Notes under the pieces: model-generated
Databases searched by the model: none
What the model was told of the DNA's origin: nothing
The model's input: only the letters and a program-made list of their open reading frames with translations
Origin: Apoderus coryli
Taxonomy: Eukaryota; Arthropoda; Insecta; Coleoptera; Attelabidae
Direction: 5' to 3'
DNA: 64,000 nucleotides
NCBI GenBank assembly: GCA_911728435.2
Contig: OU452208.1
Coordinates: 9,362,001 to 9,426,000, forward strand
Position numbers and translations under genes: made by a program
Shown: piece by piece, positions 1 to 10,850 of the stretch
Position numbering within the stretch: the stretch's first letter is position 1
Layout of the letters: every line of letters starts with the position of its first letter

Positions 1-99
1 GTGTATACAGTCCTTTCATTTTAAAACTGACCACCCAGAATAACTCATAATCTATAGTAGACATGATTTTTAGGAAATACACGTTATAAATGTCACTCC

Positions 100-600
100 C
101 TGTCTTGTGCCATATCATGTTAAGTAGCTTAAAAGGTTCTATCCCTTTACGATCTGTTTCTGAAATAATAAAGGTATACAAAAAATGCTCAAACTGAGCT
201 CCATGATTTTCTAAACAATAATACAGACTATTTTCAAATTCTTGCCGGCCTTTTCGTAATGTTTCCCGAGATGTCTGTCTACCCATAGACTGGAGTTATT
301 CTAGTCTTATAAACTTCAATTTTTAAGTACCCCCAAAGAATGAAGTCAAATCTGGAGATCTTGGCGGCCACTCTTGGGCACCTCTCCAACCAATCCGTTC
401 CCGAGGAAACGTTTCATCTAGCTATTGGTCCATCTTGTTGAAAATGCAAATGGTTTTTTTTTCAGCATAAGGTGTTAATCGATTGGGTTTTCTAGCAAAT
501 GAGCCCTTCAGTGGTGACGCGAAAATTTCAACACGAGTGTTGACGCCGCGCCGGTCTGGAAATATTTGCTTACGACCTCTGAGACCGTGCGTTCACCATT
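100..600 (-). pseudogene. IS630/mariner-like transposase remnant (mostly C-terminal part)
   Basis: Reading the minus strand from about 440 down to 130 gives the C-terminal part of an insect IS630-type transposase. It starts with a FQQDG-like stretch, continues through a decayed 'R-G-A-W-P-P-R-S-P-D-L-T' region and ends in 'FENSLYYCLENHG'. Stops and at least one frameshift break it. Minus-strand sequence at about 600-470 (RTVSEVV.KYF.TGA) resembles the N-terminal helix-turn-helix of the same family, so the middle is probably deleted. The copy cannot be functional. The family call rests on motif resemblance only. Confidence 0.55.
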
Positions 601-1612
601 GAAGAGTTAATGGATTTATTACATTAGCTAAAAGTACTATAGCATAATGATTTTCACTGTAAATGGTTATAACTGAGGAATAAACGGTTCTTAGTCTACA
701 TCAAGAAACATATGTAAATTTTAATAATTTCGTTGCATATTGCCTGCTCACACTGGATGTCGCCACAAAGATCTTGTTGTCAATATTATTTTATGCTAAA
801 GAAGATAAAATCATAAAACGTACAAGTTCCATTTAAAAATATTACTTTCAACTGTTAAATTCTCTATCAGTATCATTTTTTGACCATCATGGTATTAATA
901 AATTTCCAAATATCTTGAGGAAAAGGTAAGAATTGCAAATTTGTAAGAAACATTTAGGATTTCCGGCAAATGTTTATTAGGTACAAGTACTTTTTCAAAT
1001 TTATAACAAAATTGGTACTTTTAAAATACAGTTCAATCCAATGCGAAAGTTGCAGGTTTTTGCACTCAAATAAGTGAGTTTGTAGAAAAATTAAATACCA
1101 TTTTCATAAGAGCTTGTGATCACCGATGCTTTTTTTAACAAAGTAAGATTGCTCAAAATGCTGAAACAACAATCCTTATATCCTTGTTAATTAGGTAGTT
1201 AAACGAAACAAAACAAAAACGTTGAGAAACTTCAAGAACTGAACACAAAGTTTGAAAAATAATACGATGTCTTTTACAACCGGCGACTAGATTTACTAGA
1301 TCCTGGTGATAGATTTATTAGCGACGACAGGTGTGTTCCATTGAGGCGATTAATGTAAGCTTATGTAATTTATTCCATTACATACAGTAGGTATTAGATA
1401 TTTATGTGTATGGAAGCATTCAGCGTTGACAGTAATGAATAAATTTAGGATTGACACACAAAAAAGCTATTTGTCCATAAAAATATAATTACTTATTTAA
1501 TGTATTTTCGAAAACAAAGCTTTCGAGACGCATATACAGAGCGAATCACGAATATTTCGGGATAATCACTTGCAGCTAAGCAGTGAATTCTATCAATAGT
1601 GTTATTTATTTT
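601..1612. other. Gene-free AT-rich stretch
   Basis: No coding signal is seen. A block at about 725-790 (CATATTGCC, then GGATGTCGCCA) resembles the sequence just upstream of the hammerhead at 4501 (CATATTGCCGGTTC, AGGTGTCGCC). It may be a relic of the same repeat without its ribozyme core. Confidence 0.4.
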
Positions 1613-2993
1613 CAGGGGCGTAGCTATCGCCGTATCATTAATATGGGGCCCTCGAGCAAAAGGGGCACCACAAAGCCTATTGCATTTTAGTAACATTCTG
1701 GTTTCGAAAATTATAAAATACTTATTATCTATTCGATCTTACGTTGTTTTATTAGTTAAAGCCTATCCTTGTGAAACGTATAGACTAGTATATAAAAGTG
1801 CTGTTCTCTTCCTATTCTCTGGCACAAGTGCACCCAAAATACACAACCAAACAAATCTTATTTATATACGGGAAGTCCCCAAGACGATGCAGTATAAAGA
1901 CACGGGGAAGTACCAATTTAATAAATTTAGAGAATCTGTCGACGTACTCACCTTTTTGTCTCATCTATTTGAAATCATCAATCCTGTCTCTAAAGCTCTG
2001 CAGTATGAACATAATGATTTACAACAAGTACTATTTTGTTAAAAAACTGGTAGAAATAAGAAATGAAAATTGTTCAACGGTTTGTTAAATAATCCAATAG
2101 ATGTAGCAAGAATGTGGAATATAATACCTATATTTAAAAATAAAAGAATAAGCAAAACACAATTGATGCACTATCAGAAGAATCATATTTCAGAGTCCAT
2201 GTGTTTTATAGAAGATGTCTCAATATACTTATTTCTCAAACAAAAAACCGATTCCAGAGCTTTCATAATCTAAGTAACACATTTGAATTCTTACAACCTT
2301 TCGTTTTCAAATGATGTTATTAAAAAGGAATCATTATCACTGGCTAATAAATACCATAATGACTTCACAAATGATATATATGATCAACTCATTTCTTTAA
2401 AAACTTGTTTAAGATCGGAAATTCAGAAAATTCATACCATGAATTATTACTCATGAAATTTATTAGTATCGTCTCTAGTTTTCCAGATACTTACTATTTT
2501 TGACTCTTTCTGTTACAACCGCTACACCAGAAAGGAGCTTTTCCAAATTAAAATTGATCAAGAATTATCTTAGAACTTCTATTGGGCAAGAACGGCTGTC
2601 GAACTTCATTATCATCATTATTGTCTATAGAAAAAGAGGAACTTGAGATACTTAAATCTTATTCAGGTATAAATGAAATCATAAATACGTTCGCCGAAAA
2701 AAAGATGAGAAAAGTACGAATTTATTTAGACAAACCAATGATATAATTTGTATGTAAATATATTTTAAAATGATTAAGTTAAGTTTTATAACTTTTATAA
2801 CATGAATTTGTTTATTTTGATTTGTTTATTTTTATTAAATTTTATTTTTGAACCGTGTGCGAGAATTTTGTTTCCCCAAAATTTATTTTTTGTCATAGCA
2901 CTCTATGTTTTTTTTGCATAGAGCGCTTTCCGTGGAAGGGGGGCCCTCCCAGGTTCTTGATAGAGAGCCCACTTGGGGCTAGCTACGCCACTG
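1613..2993 (+). mobile_element. hAT-type DNA transposon, decayed
   Basis: The left end reads CAGGGGCGTAGCTA and the right end, read inward on the minus strand, CAGTGGCGTAGCTA. Ends starting CAG..GGCGTA are typical of hAT elements. The 8 bases outside each end match at 7 of 8 positions (TTTATTTT left, GTTATTTT right), consistent with the 8-bp duplication made by hAT transposases. The element is 1381 bp, short for an autonomous hAT, and holds a broken transposase on the plus strand. Confidence 0.7.
1690..2745 (+). pseudogene. hAT transposase remnant (ZMYM-like class)
   Basis: Several frames carry fragments in the correct order for the C-terminal half of an insect hAT transposase. They are a segment with 'VSKALQ' (about 1985-2005), a segment with 'YFRVHVFYRRCLNILISQ' (about 2188-2240) and a C-terminal dimerisation-like segment with 'LSIE.EELEILKS' and 'INTFAEKK' (about 2620-2712). 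Multiple frameshifts and stops separate them, so no functional enzyme is possible. Assignment to the hATC dimerisation region is from motif memory. It agrees with the terminal repeats of the enclosing element. Confidence 0.55.
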
Positions 2994-3028
2994 GTTATTT
3001 TTAGGGTATTCCAGAAAATTATAGCAAT

Positions 3029-3061
<33 letters not shown>

Positions 3062-4498
3062 AATCACTGATCGATAGGACAAAGACCGGGGAGTAAGTTT
3101 GGCAACCCTGAGTCTCGTCAGCCCAGCGAGGTATTCGTAGTTGTTTTGATATATAGAACACATGCGTGCTTGGGAAAATATTGTTTTTTCAGTTTATGTT
3201 TAAGTTTTGTATATTATAATCCATGGAAATGGTACATTTTACCAAATTAATCTCATTTTTTTGTAAATTTTGTTATCTTCAAAATATATATAACGACTTT
3301 TCACGTAATATGAGTCCTTGGTGGCCAAAATTGACGAAATGAGAAAATTTAGTGGTTTTAGTAGAATTTAACATGTACCTATATAATAAATATATCAGAA
3401 AATCAAAACTATACATCATTTCATTTAATGCAAGGCATTTAGTACGATTTCCATGAACCAATATTTATAGAAAATTGTGTTGTGGTACATTTAAAGCCCT
3501 TTTCAAAAATACGAAGCAAAAAACAATATGACAAAACAAATGACACTAGGAAACTCGTTTTCCTTGCATTAAATAAAACTTTATAGTCTTTCCAGGCATA
3601 GCACAACTGTGATTCAAAGATCTTTCAAATATACGACATTTCAACATCAGATGAACTGACACCACTATAAGAATCTTAATCTTTTTTGTCCGGTTAATTG
3701 ATCACGTGTTTACGTTATTGATTCAGAAGACAGATAGCATTACAGTCATTTTCACTTAAGCAGAATCGTAAGATCTTCAGATTTAGCAATTTCATTGCAG
3801 AATTAATCAAATATCAGCTGCCGTTTCTTATGGAGATATGACTATTTTTAGTAAAATATATGAAAGATTGCCTTGTTAAAATACAAACGTGTATTAAACA
3901 AAAACACATTAATTATCCTACACAGTCTAAACATAATATACGTACATAGAAATTTATATAAATAAATATCTACTAGCTTAATTTCCATAAATATTACTCT
4001 AACTTCAAATTCAATATATCCAATTAAGTTTCTTACAAATAAGTATCGATAATAAAATATCTCGTTGAGTTCCAGTTATATGACTGAATTGCGTTTTATT
4101 GTACCACATAAATATTTATAAAAGAATACATCAAGGCAATTGGCAATCAGACATTGAAAGTTGATTGATTTAAAGACTTGTATGTGGAATACATAATATA
4201 AGACTCCTAAATAGATATAATTTGGCCATGCTTAGATGAAGAATCAATTTTGTTAAAAATAATGGAGTACAAGCAAATTATTTGGACGAATTTTAATAAA
4301 TCTTGACTCCACAACAAAGATTGACAGTACTTGCACATGCTGTAATCCAAACACAACTAATTATTTCTCTTACTTAATGATTCATAAAAAAATATATAAT
4401 AACTGTGTTTCACCCGGCATATTGCCGGTTCACGCTAGGTGTCGCCAAAAACATCTCTCTCTCTCAATCAATTCTCGTGCTAGTATAAGCTCTTTGTA
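2994..4498. other. Gene-free AT-rich stretch
   Basis: No gene is recognised. It contains the TA microsatellite listed separately. At 4411-4450 it contains a block (GGCATATTGCCGG, AGGTGTCGCC) that runs into the hammerhead element and probably belongs to the same repeat. Confidence 0.4.
3029..3059. repeat. (TA)n microsatellite
   Basis: About 15 uninterrupted TA dinucleotides. Confidence 0.95.
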
Positions 4499-4500
4499 AA

Positions 4501-4606
4501 TGTTGGAAATTTGAGTCACACTGCCTGCCGATCACCACTGATGAGTCGTGGATCGACGAAACGGCCGTCTGGTGAAAGCATGGTAGTGTGAAACAAATTT
4601 CCAACA
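4501..4606 (+). ncRNA. Type I hammerhead ribozyme
   Basis: The conserved core is complete: CTGATGAG at 4538-4545, stem II GTCG/CGAC closing a TGGAT loop, and GAAA at 4558-4561. A minimal self-complementary stem III (ACGGCCGT, 4561-4568) leads to the cleavage-site C at 4569 (GUC), so cleavage is predicted between 4569 and 4570. Stem I is open-ended: CACCA (4533-4537) pairs with TGGTG (4570-4574). After an internal loop, CACACTGCC pairs with GGTAGTGTG, and the outermost TGTTGGAAATTTG (4501-4513) pairs perfectly with CAAATTTCCAACA (4594-4606). Hammerheads with such short stem III helices are known from animal retrozymes and Penelope-like elements and tend to act as dimers. No reverse transcriptase lies next to it. 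Confidence 0.85.
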
Positions 4607-4639
4607 TAACTTAAGGTCTTGTTGCTTTATGTAACAAGC

Positions 4640-5537
4640 AATTCTTAAATATATAATAATTTCGGAACCAAAACATTACAATTTAATTTTAATATCTGAT
4701 TAATAAATAATTTTTTTTTCTACTAAGCTAAGACGAATCTATATTTTTTCACTCATTGGTATCTTCTACTCTCTTGTATACCTAGTTCTATAATTTGTAT
4801 CTCAACTGATGAGGACCCTTGCTAGGGCTAAAATATGTATTGATTAGAATAAAATATAACAAATTAAAGTAATTTAGTAAATGGGACAACGTTTCATTTA
4901 TCCTTTATTTAAGCCTTACTTTTTAATGCTGTTCTATAATAAACGCAAAAGTGTCAGCATTTTAACTATTCGACACAGTTCAAACTATTTTGGTTGGTTT
5001 CTTGGACATTTTGTGCAAGTCATAACTAAATAATATACCTAGTGTTTCCAAAAAAAGAGTTGGATTTGTTTTTAGGCATGGCAAAAATCAAACGCATCCA
5101 ATACAAAAGCCAACCGGTAAGACTATTGACGTTTTTTTTTTAATTTAATTATTTTCTAAAATTCTGCACGATGTTGATGTTTTCTAACACATATTTTTCG
5201 TATTATTATTATAGTAAAATTATTCTTAGTTAATATAGAAATTTTAATAATTGTTTTTTTTCTATTTCGATCGATATTTAGCTGTATGCCGGATTATAAA
5301 CGTTCCTAATTATTTGTTCAATAATTTCTATACAAATTTTCACTTTTAAAGAAAAATCTAAGCATGCAAGACTAGAAAGACTCCTGCAGAAATGCAACAG
5401 AGCTTTCAGTCCAGTCCGGTGAATGTTTATTGGTTTGACAATCAGGGAACACATTTTTTCAATATTACGCACTTAACCTGTGCAATGCATTTCACATTTT
5501 TATTTCTCAATATTTATAAATCATCTTATTATTTATG
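4640..5537. other. Gene-free stretch with a possible decayed hammerhead motif
   Basis: No coding signal is seen. At 4806-4836, CTGATGAG is followed by a GACCC...GGG helix and then TAAAAT where GAAAC would be expected. This looks like a mutated hammerhead core but would be inactive. Confidence 0.3.
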
Positions 5538-6440
5538 GTTAATAAGTTCTGGACATTGCCTTGTATATTTCTTAATAAAATTGAGATTAGAGTAAAAATA
5601 TGTGTTTTCTAAACCGAAAAAAATATTGTTCGTAATATTTATGAACTTTGTTAATTGACCAATAATTCATACGAATAATGAACTTTTTAAACAATATTAC
5701 GAAAACACAAAATGCGTTTGTTAATAAGTTTTGGACATTGGCCTGTATATTTGCGGAATTTTTTTATAAAATTGACATTAGTTAAAGTAAAAATATGTGT
5801 TTTCTACACTGAAAAAAATAATGTTCGTAATATTAATTAATTCATACGAATAATGAACTTTTTAAACAATATTACGAAAACACAAAATGCGTTTGTTAAT
5901 AAGTTTTGGACATTGCCTTGTATATTTGCGGACATTTTTTATAAGATTGACATTAGTTAAAGTACAAATATGTGTTTCCTACACCGAAAAAAATATTGTT
6001 CGTAATATTTATAAACGTTGTTAATTGACCAATATTTCATACGAATAATGAACTTTTTAAACAATATTACGAAAACACAAAATGCGTTTGTTAATAAGTT
6101 TTGGACATTGCCTTGTATATTTGCGGAAATTTTTTATAAAATGGACAATTATATGTGGTTTCTACACTGAAAAAAATAATATTCGTAATATTAATGAACG
6201 CTTTTAATTCATACGAATAATGAACTGTTTAATCAATATTACGAAAACACAAAAAGCGTTTGTTAATAAGTTTTGGACATTGGCCTGTATATTTGCGGAT
6301 TTTTTTTATAAAATTGACATTAGTTAAAGTAAAAATATGTGTTTTCTACACTGAAAAAAATAATGTTCGTAATATTAATTAATTCATACGAATAATGAAC
6401 TTTTTAATAAATATTACGAAAACACAAAAAGCGTTTGGTT
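5538..6440 (+). repeat. Tandem array, about five units of 172-195 bp
   Basis: The phrase GTTAATAAGTTYTGGACATT recurs at 5538, 5720, 5895, 6090 and 6262, giving unit lengths of 182, 175, 195 and 172 bp. The last unit ends near 6440. Each unit contains an internal inverted repeat, TTCGTAATATT ... AATATTACGAA, about 50 bp apart. Indels distinguish units (some lack GTTAATTGACC), so the array is diverging. No protein is encoded. Confidence 0.9.
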
Positions 6441-7245
6441 TAAATAAATATACATGTTTAGGTATTGATATTATGAATGCCGTTTATTGTTTTTTGATTA
6501 ACAGTATTCGTGGATTCAATAAACTCATTAAGTGGGATATTGAATTAATTCATTGTGGGAAGTGGCAAATAATATAATTATTGTTACAATGTCCAGCCCA
6601 AACGTTTGAAATACGTATCTAATATTAATCTATTATTTAAATATCAATCAATGTAAGAGTTCATTGTTGCAATGAACTGACTTCATTGTTTAATAGAACT
6701 AGCAGGCGAGAAAAGTCAACGAGTATCCCACAATACTATTCAAACTGAACCCCTGTTTTTTGGATCTAGCGTAACAGTGTCTTGAGTTCAATATTCGCGC
6801 ACTTTCGAAACATAATCTCAGGCTTTCCTCCTAAAATAAAACTCCTAAAACTGGTGGTAGTTTCCCCTGTACATTGAGAATGGAATTTTGTAAAAACAGT
6901 ATGAATTTGGAGCCAGTGCAACAATCGATTAGTATGTTCACATGGAACAACGTAAAGATCGTCAAGTTTAATTTAACTTCACCTTCGTAATCGGTACTTA
7001 AGGTTCAGAACATGCGTAGGCATTTATATAGGTGAAAAATACAAGATAAAATCCCCCTTGAATGGATTACAAAGTAAGGTTAGGTAGGTACCAAATTATG
7101 ACACCTAAAACTTTTATTGCACCGCTTGTTATCTATGGGTAGTCAATATTTAAAAAAATCTATCTATAGTCGGTATAAAGTTTTATTGCAAATTAAATTG
7201 CACAATTTTATAGCCAATTATTTTATTTGATACCTACGTTACAAC
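6441..7245. other. Gene-free AT-rich stretch
   Basis: No gene, RNA or clear repeat is recognised between the tandem array and the outer transposon. Confidence 0.4.
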
Positions 7246-7808
7246 CCAAGTAACATTTATTTAAGGAGGAAGACTTTAAAATTGCCTTAAGGTTTTAAAT
7301 GGGTAATGTCTACCTTTTTCTTAAGCTTAAAAACTATACATAGGTAATATATTGTGCTTGTTGGTCTTAGAACTATGAAATCATACATACAGCTTGAAAC
7401 ATGTTTGAAAAACGTTAAATCAACTATATATATGATGAGTTTTAGGACCTAGTAGTTCTAAAACCTTAAGGTTTTGAAATGGTTATAAATAAGGCATTTT
7501 TTAGTCACTTAAATGCCGAAATAACACTTACAAGTTTTTTTTGCAGCTAGTTTAGAACCTAATTATAACTTCGCAGTTTTTGTGCCTTTAAGTCATTTAA
7601 ACAACTTCTCCATAACCATGTAGCCCATTTTAAAACTAATTAAAGACTATTTAGTTGAAGCGATGCGTTATAGGTTACTAAATAAGCTTTCTGGCATAAC
7701 ACAATACTACTTCCCTTATTTAATATCTATTTGGTCACTAAAATTATCTTTTAGTCTCGTTTTCGACTAGACAGAAGGTAACATCAACGTCTCCTGAATC
7801 TATACAGA

Positions 7809-7888
7809 ATGTCTCACGAAAAGCTAGTTCGTAGTGGAAATTTTAAAAGAAAGGTGCGACAGAACTTTCAACGAATTGCTAATGAGCA
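7809..7888 (+). pseudogene. Transposase N-terminal exon (decayed element)
   Basis: An ATG opens a basic segment, MSHEKLVRSGNFKRKVRQ, that runs to a plausible splice donor (GAGCAG|GTTAGT near 7889). Short basic N-termini of this shape start a transposase-like family common in insect genomes, whose central part I recognise at 10527-10850. The gene is interrupted downstream by the 2.4 kb insertion, so this is a relic. Confidence 0.35.
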
Positions 7889-8413
7889 GGTTAGTCAAAT
7901 TTCAATTTTCAAAAAATCAAGCGCAATTTTTCGTTGGTACTATCATATTGATTACACAGGCCAACAAAATGAAAAAAAAAATTTGGTGCCAGAAATCTAA
8001 CATCTGATTTTAGATGTTTTTAATGTGCTGATTCCAAAAATGCCACCAGATTTTTTCTATCAGCTCTAGTTTTTGAGATACACGTTACAGGTTAAATGAT
8101 ATATTTTTTTCTGATAAAGGACAACAAATAAAGAGATAAATATGTACTTAATCGTCAAAATAGGAATTTCCCAGAATCTAATTAGCCAAATGGATACCTG
8201 GAATTGTCCCTGACCCAATGTTCCTATACTAGGAACTACTCAATACAATGCTCTTACTTACTTTTATACCTGTAATTGCCTATGACCCGATCCTTCTATA
8301 CCTGCTTGGCTGTACTTGATTTAGTATATTACTGAGTTTTCCCAAGTAAAGTTGTGCTATCATTTTGTGTAAATTTTGGTCGTTTTGTAGTATCAAGACA
8401 CTAAACTGAAACA

Positions 8414-10114
8414 ATGGCATCCACAAGCAGACGTACCTGTGCAAATCATCCCGATGTTTTTTGTTATGTGTGTGGTGAATACACTTTGAAAGAGAGCAGA
8501 AAAAGGATTTCTGACTTTGTGAAAAGAGCTTATCTTGCCTATTTTGGCGTTCATTTAGGAGATCAAGATAAATCTTGGGCCCCACATTTCATATGTAAAA
8601 CATGTGTTGAACATTTGCGACAGTGGACAACTGGAAAGAGGAAGTGCCTAAAGTTTGGTGTACCAATGGTTTGGAGAGAACCGCGGAACCATCATGACGA
8701 CTGCTATTTTTGTCTCGTTAATATTAAAGGCATAAATAGAAACAATAGACACAAATGGACATATCCTGATCTAGATTCTGCAAGAAGGCCTGTAGTGCAT
8801 TCGGAAGAAATACCCGTTCCATCATTCAGCAGTCTACCCAAACTGACAGAAGATGATACAGAAACATCAACGTCTGACGAAGTTAAAAGAATTCAATCAG
8901 AAAACGACAGCGATTTTGAAGCAGATTTAGCAACTCCGCAGTGTTTCAATCAAGAAGAACTAAACGATCTTATAAGAGACCTGAATCTCTCAAAGGAATC
9001 CGCTGAATTACTTGCATCCAGATTAAAAGAAAAAAATCTACTTTGTCGAGGTACTAATATTACATTTTATCGTAAAAGAGATAAGGATCTGCTGCCTTTT
9101 TTCACTCAGGAAAATGACTTGGTATTCTGTAACAATATAAAAGGGCTCTTAGAAAAAATGGGTTTGCCTGAATACACTCTAGATGATTGGCGCCTTTTTA
9201 TTGACAGTTCAAAACGTAGTTTAAAATGTGTTCTTTTACATAACGGTAACAAATATGGCTCAATTCCTATTGGTCATTCTACTACCATGAAGGAAGAATA
9301 TGAAACAATAGCATTAGTTTTGAGAAAAATTAAATACGAAGAACATCAGTGGTCAATTTGTGTTGATTTAAAAATGATTAACTTCCTCCTTGGACAGCAG
9401 AGTGGTTATACAAAATATCCTTGTTTTTTGTGCCTTTGGGACAGCAGAGCTAAAAATGAGCACTGGGTTAACAAAAATTGGCCTTCAAGAGATGTCATGA
9501 TTCAAGGAATACAAAACGTGATCAACGAACCTTTGGTTTCAAGAGAAAAAATCTTACTTCCGCCCTTGCATATCAAGCTAGGCCTAATGAAGCAATTTGT
9601 GAAGGCCTTAAATCGAGATGGAAATTGTTTTGGGTATTTGTCACGTAAATTTCCTGGCATTAGCACGGAAAAACTAAAAGCTGGTATATTTGATGGTCCT
9701 CAAATAAGGCAACTTGTTAAAGATCCACAATTCACCACATCAATGAACGAGACTGAATCTAACGCTTGGAGTTCATTTGTTCAAGTAGTACAAAATTTTC
9801 TTGGCAATCATAAAGCAGACAATTACGTAGAATTAGTGGAAACTATGCTTTCAAATTTTAATATTCTCGGCTGTAACATGAGTATAAAAGTTCACTACCT
9901 CCACAGCCACCTAGATCGTTTTCCAGAAAACTTAGGTGATTGTAGTGAAGAACAGGGGGAAAGATTCCACCAGGATATTAAAACTATGGAAGATCGTTAT
10001 CAAGGACGATGGGATAGCCACATGATGGCGGACTACTGCTGGAGCCTTCAGCGAGACTGCCCTAGTAAACTCCATTCTAGAAAATCGTATAAAAGAAAAT
10101 TTTTATGTGATTAG
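8414..10114 (+). CDS. 566-aa zinc-ligand-rich protein of TIR element, probable unclassified transposase
   Basis: The frame is open and uninterrupted; the first ATG is used, and stop TAG is at 10112-10114. The N-terminal ~110 residues hold paired Cys/His ligands (C..C-x2-C near residues 9-21, C-x2-C in 'FICKTC', C-x2-C in 'DCYFC') and probably bind zinc and DNA. An acidic, Ser/Thr-rich linker follows (about 130-180). Residues 220-530 look folded. They include 'LFIDSSKRSLKCVLLHN' (D264), 'SICVDLKMINFLLG' (D318), 'PCFLCLW' (C337, C340), 'LHIKLGLMKQFVKAL' (H386) and 'SEEQGERFHQD' (E512-E516). This layout fits an RNase H-like D-D-E nuclease with a CxxC...H insert, which is inference. Similar proteins are multi-copy in insect genomes, and the TIRs around it support a transposition role. 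It could instead be a captured host gene. Confidence 0.85.
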   Translation: MASTSRRTCANHPDVFCYVCGEYTLKESRKRISDFVKRAYLAYFGVHLGDQDKSWAPHFICKTCVEHLRQWTTGKRKCLKFGVPMVWREPRNHHDDCYFCLVNIKGINRNNRHKWTYPDLDSARRPVVHSEEIPVPSFSSLPKLTEDDTETSTSDEVKRIQSENDSDFEADLATPQCFNQEELNDLIRDLNLSKESAELLASRLKEKNLLCRGTNITFYRKRDKDLLPFFTQENDLVFCNNIKGLLEKMGLPEYTLDDWRLFIDSSKRSLKCVLLHNGNKYGSIPIGHSTTMKEEYETIALVLRKIKYEEHQWSICVDLKMINFLLGQQSGYTKYPCFLCLWDSRAKNEHWVNKNWPSRDVMIQGIQNVINEPLVSREKILLPPLHIKLGLMKQFVKALNRDGNCFGYLSRKFPGISTEKLKAGIFDGPQIRQLVKDPQFTTSMNETESNAWSSFVQVVQNFLGNHKADNYVELVETMLSNFNILGCNMSIKVHYLHSHLDRFPENLGDCSEEQGERFHQDIKTMEDRYQGRWDSHMMADYCWSLQRDCPSKLHSRKSYKRKFLCD

Positions 10115-10147
10115 TGACTAATGTAATTATGTAAATTAAGTTTTTGC

Positions 10148-10153
10148 AATAAA
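10148..10153 (+). terminator. Polyadenylation signal of the 566-aa gene
   Basis: AATAAA lies 34 bases after the stop codon and is followed within 30 bases by a GT/T-rich tract (TGTGTCTTTG then a T run), a normal animal 3'-end arrangement. Confidence 0.65.
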
Positions 10154-10526
10154 TACTTAAATCCATGTGTCTTTGTTTTTTTTAACTGTCAATAGTAATA
10201 TTATATATTATAACAGTTATAACGTAAATTATATACACAATTTTTTAAAAAATCTCAAAAACTAGATCTGATAGACAAAATCTGAGAACCTTTTTACATT
10301 CTGCATCCAAAAATTACTCAGGAACAGTTAAAAAATCGCAGGCACCAAAATGTGTGTTGGCCTGTGTTATCTTTGAAATTCATGTTACAGATAAATAAAC
10401 ATTGTAAAACAACAACGGAACATCCTTATTTAACGGATGATGTAAATGATCCGAGCACATCCAGAAATATTGATTCAATACTGAGAATTCACAAGAACTT
10501 TTGAACGTAAAAATATTAGGCAGGAA

Positions 10527-10850
10527 TAAAAAGAATGGGCTATAAAACATCAAATAACGCATGTTGCCTTAAAGGACCTCTCTTTGATTTTAAATATAAA
10601 CAGTAATTTCGGGGGTAAACTAAATACTAAACCAATGGTGATTGGTTTGTGTTATGGTAAAGGCAAACCTATTGACATTAATGAATATTTGTCAAAATTT
10701 GTTGAAGAGCTTCTGGTAGTTCTGAAATATGGCGTCTGCATTAATGCAATAATATTAGCTGTAGGATGTTATATATATTTTCTCTATGCTTCCAACATTC
10801 TCACCCTTAATTGTTTTATATGTGATTTATGTACTTACCGTATCAATTAA
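10527..10850 (+). pseudogene. Transposase central fragment of the outer element
   Basis: One frame reads 'EWAIKHQITHVALKDL' and then, after a gap, 'TKPMVIGLCYGKGKPIDI' and 'EYLSKFVEELLVV'. The first segment resembles the N-terminal DNA-binding region and the second the start of the catalytic region of a transposase family widespread in insects. In intact members these are separated by more sequence, so an internal deletion is likely. After 'LKYGV' the frame runs into unrelated sequence. The fragment lies just outside the younger element's right end and matches the N-terminal exon at 7809. Confidence 0.45.

Larger units (their letters stand above)
7955..10366 (+). mobile_element. 2.4 kb TIR element carrying an intact 566-aa gene
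   Basis: The left end starts CACAGGCCAACA (7955) and the right end, read inward from 10366 on the minus strand, starts CACAGGCCAACA as well. Further in, both arms keep TTTGGTGCC and, about 110 bp in, TCTAGTTTTTGAGAT, with a shared CTATCAG just before it. TTA flanks both sides (7952-7954 and 10367-10369), consistent with a 3-bp target duplication. The only substantial gene is 8414-10114, with a polyadenylation signal at 10148. The intact frame, against the shredded transposase it interrupts, indicates a relatively young insertion. Superfamily is not assigned; a 3-bp TTA duplication occurs in PIF/Harbinger and CMC-type elements. Confidence 0.8.

Noticed and set aside
1599..2042. 147-codon open frame on the plus strand
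   Set aside because: Lies within the decayed hAT element and carries only fragments of its transposase; the GC-rich start is the TIR itself.
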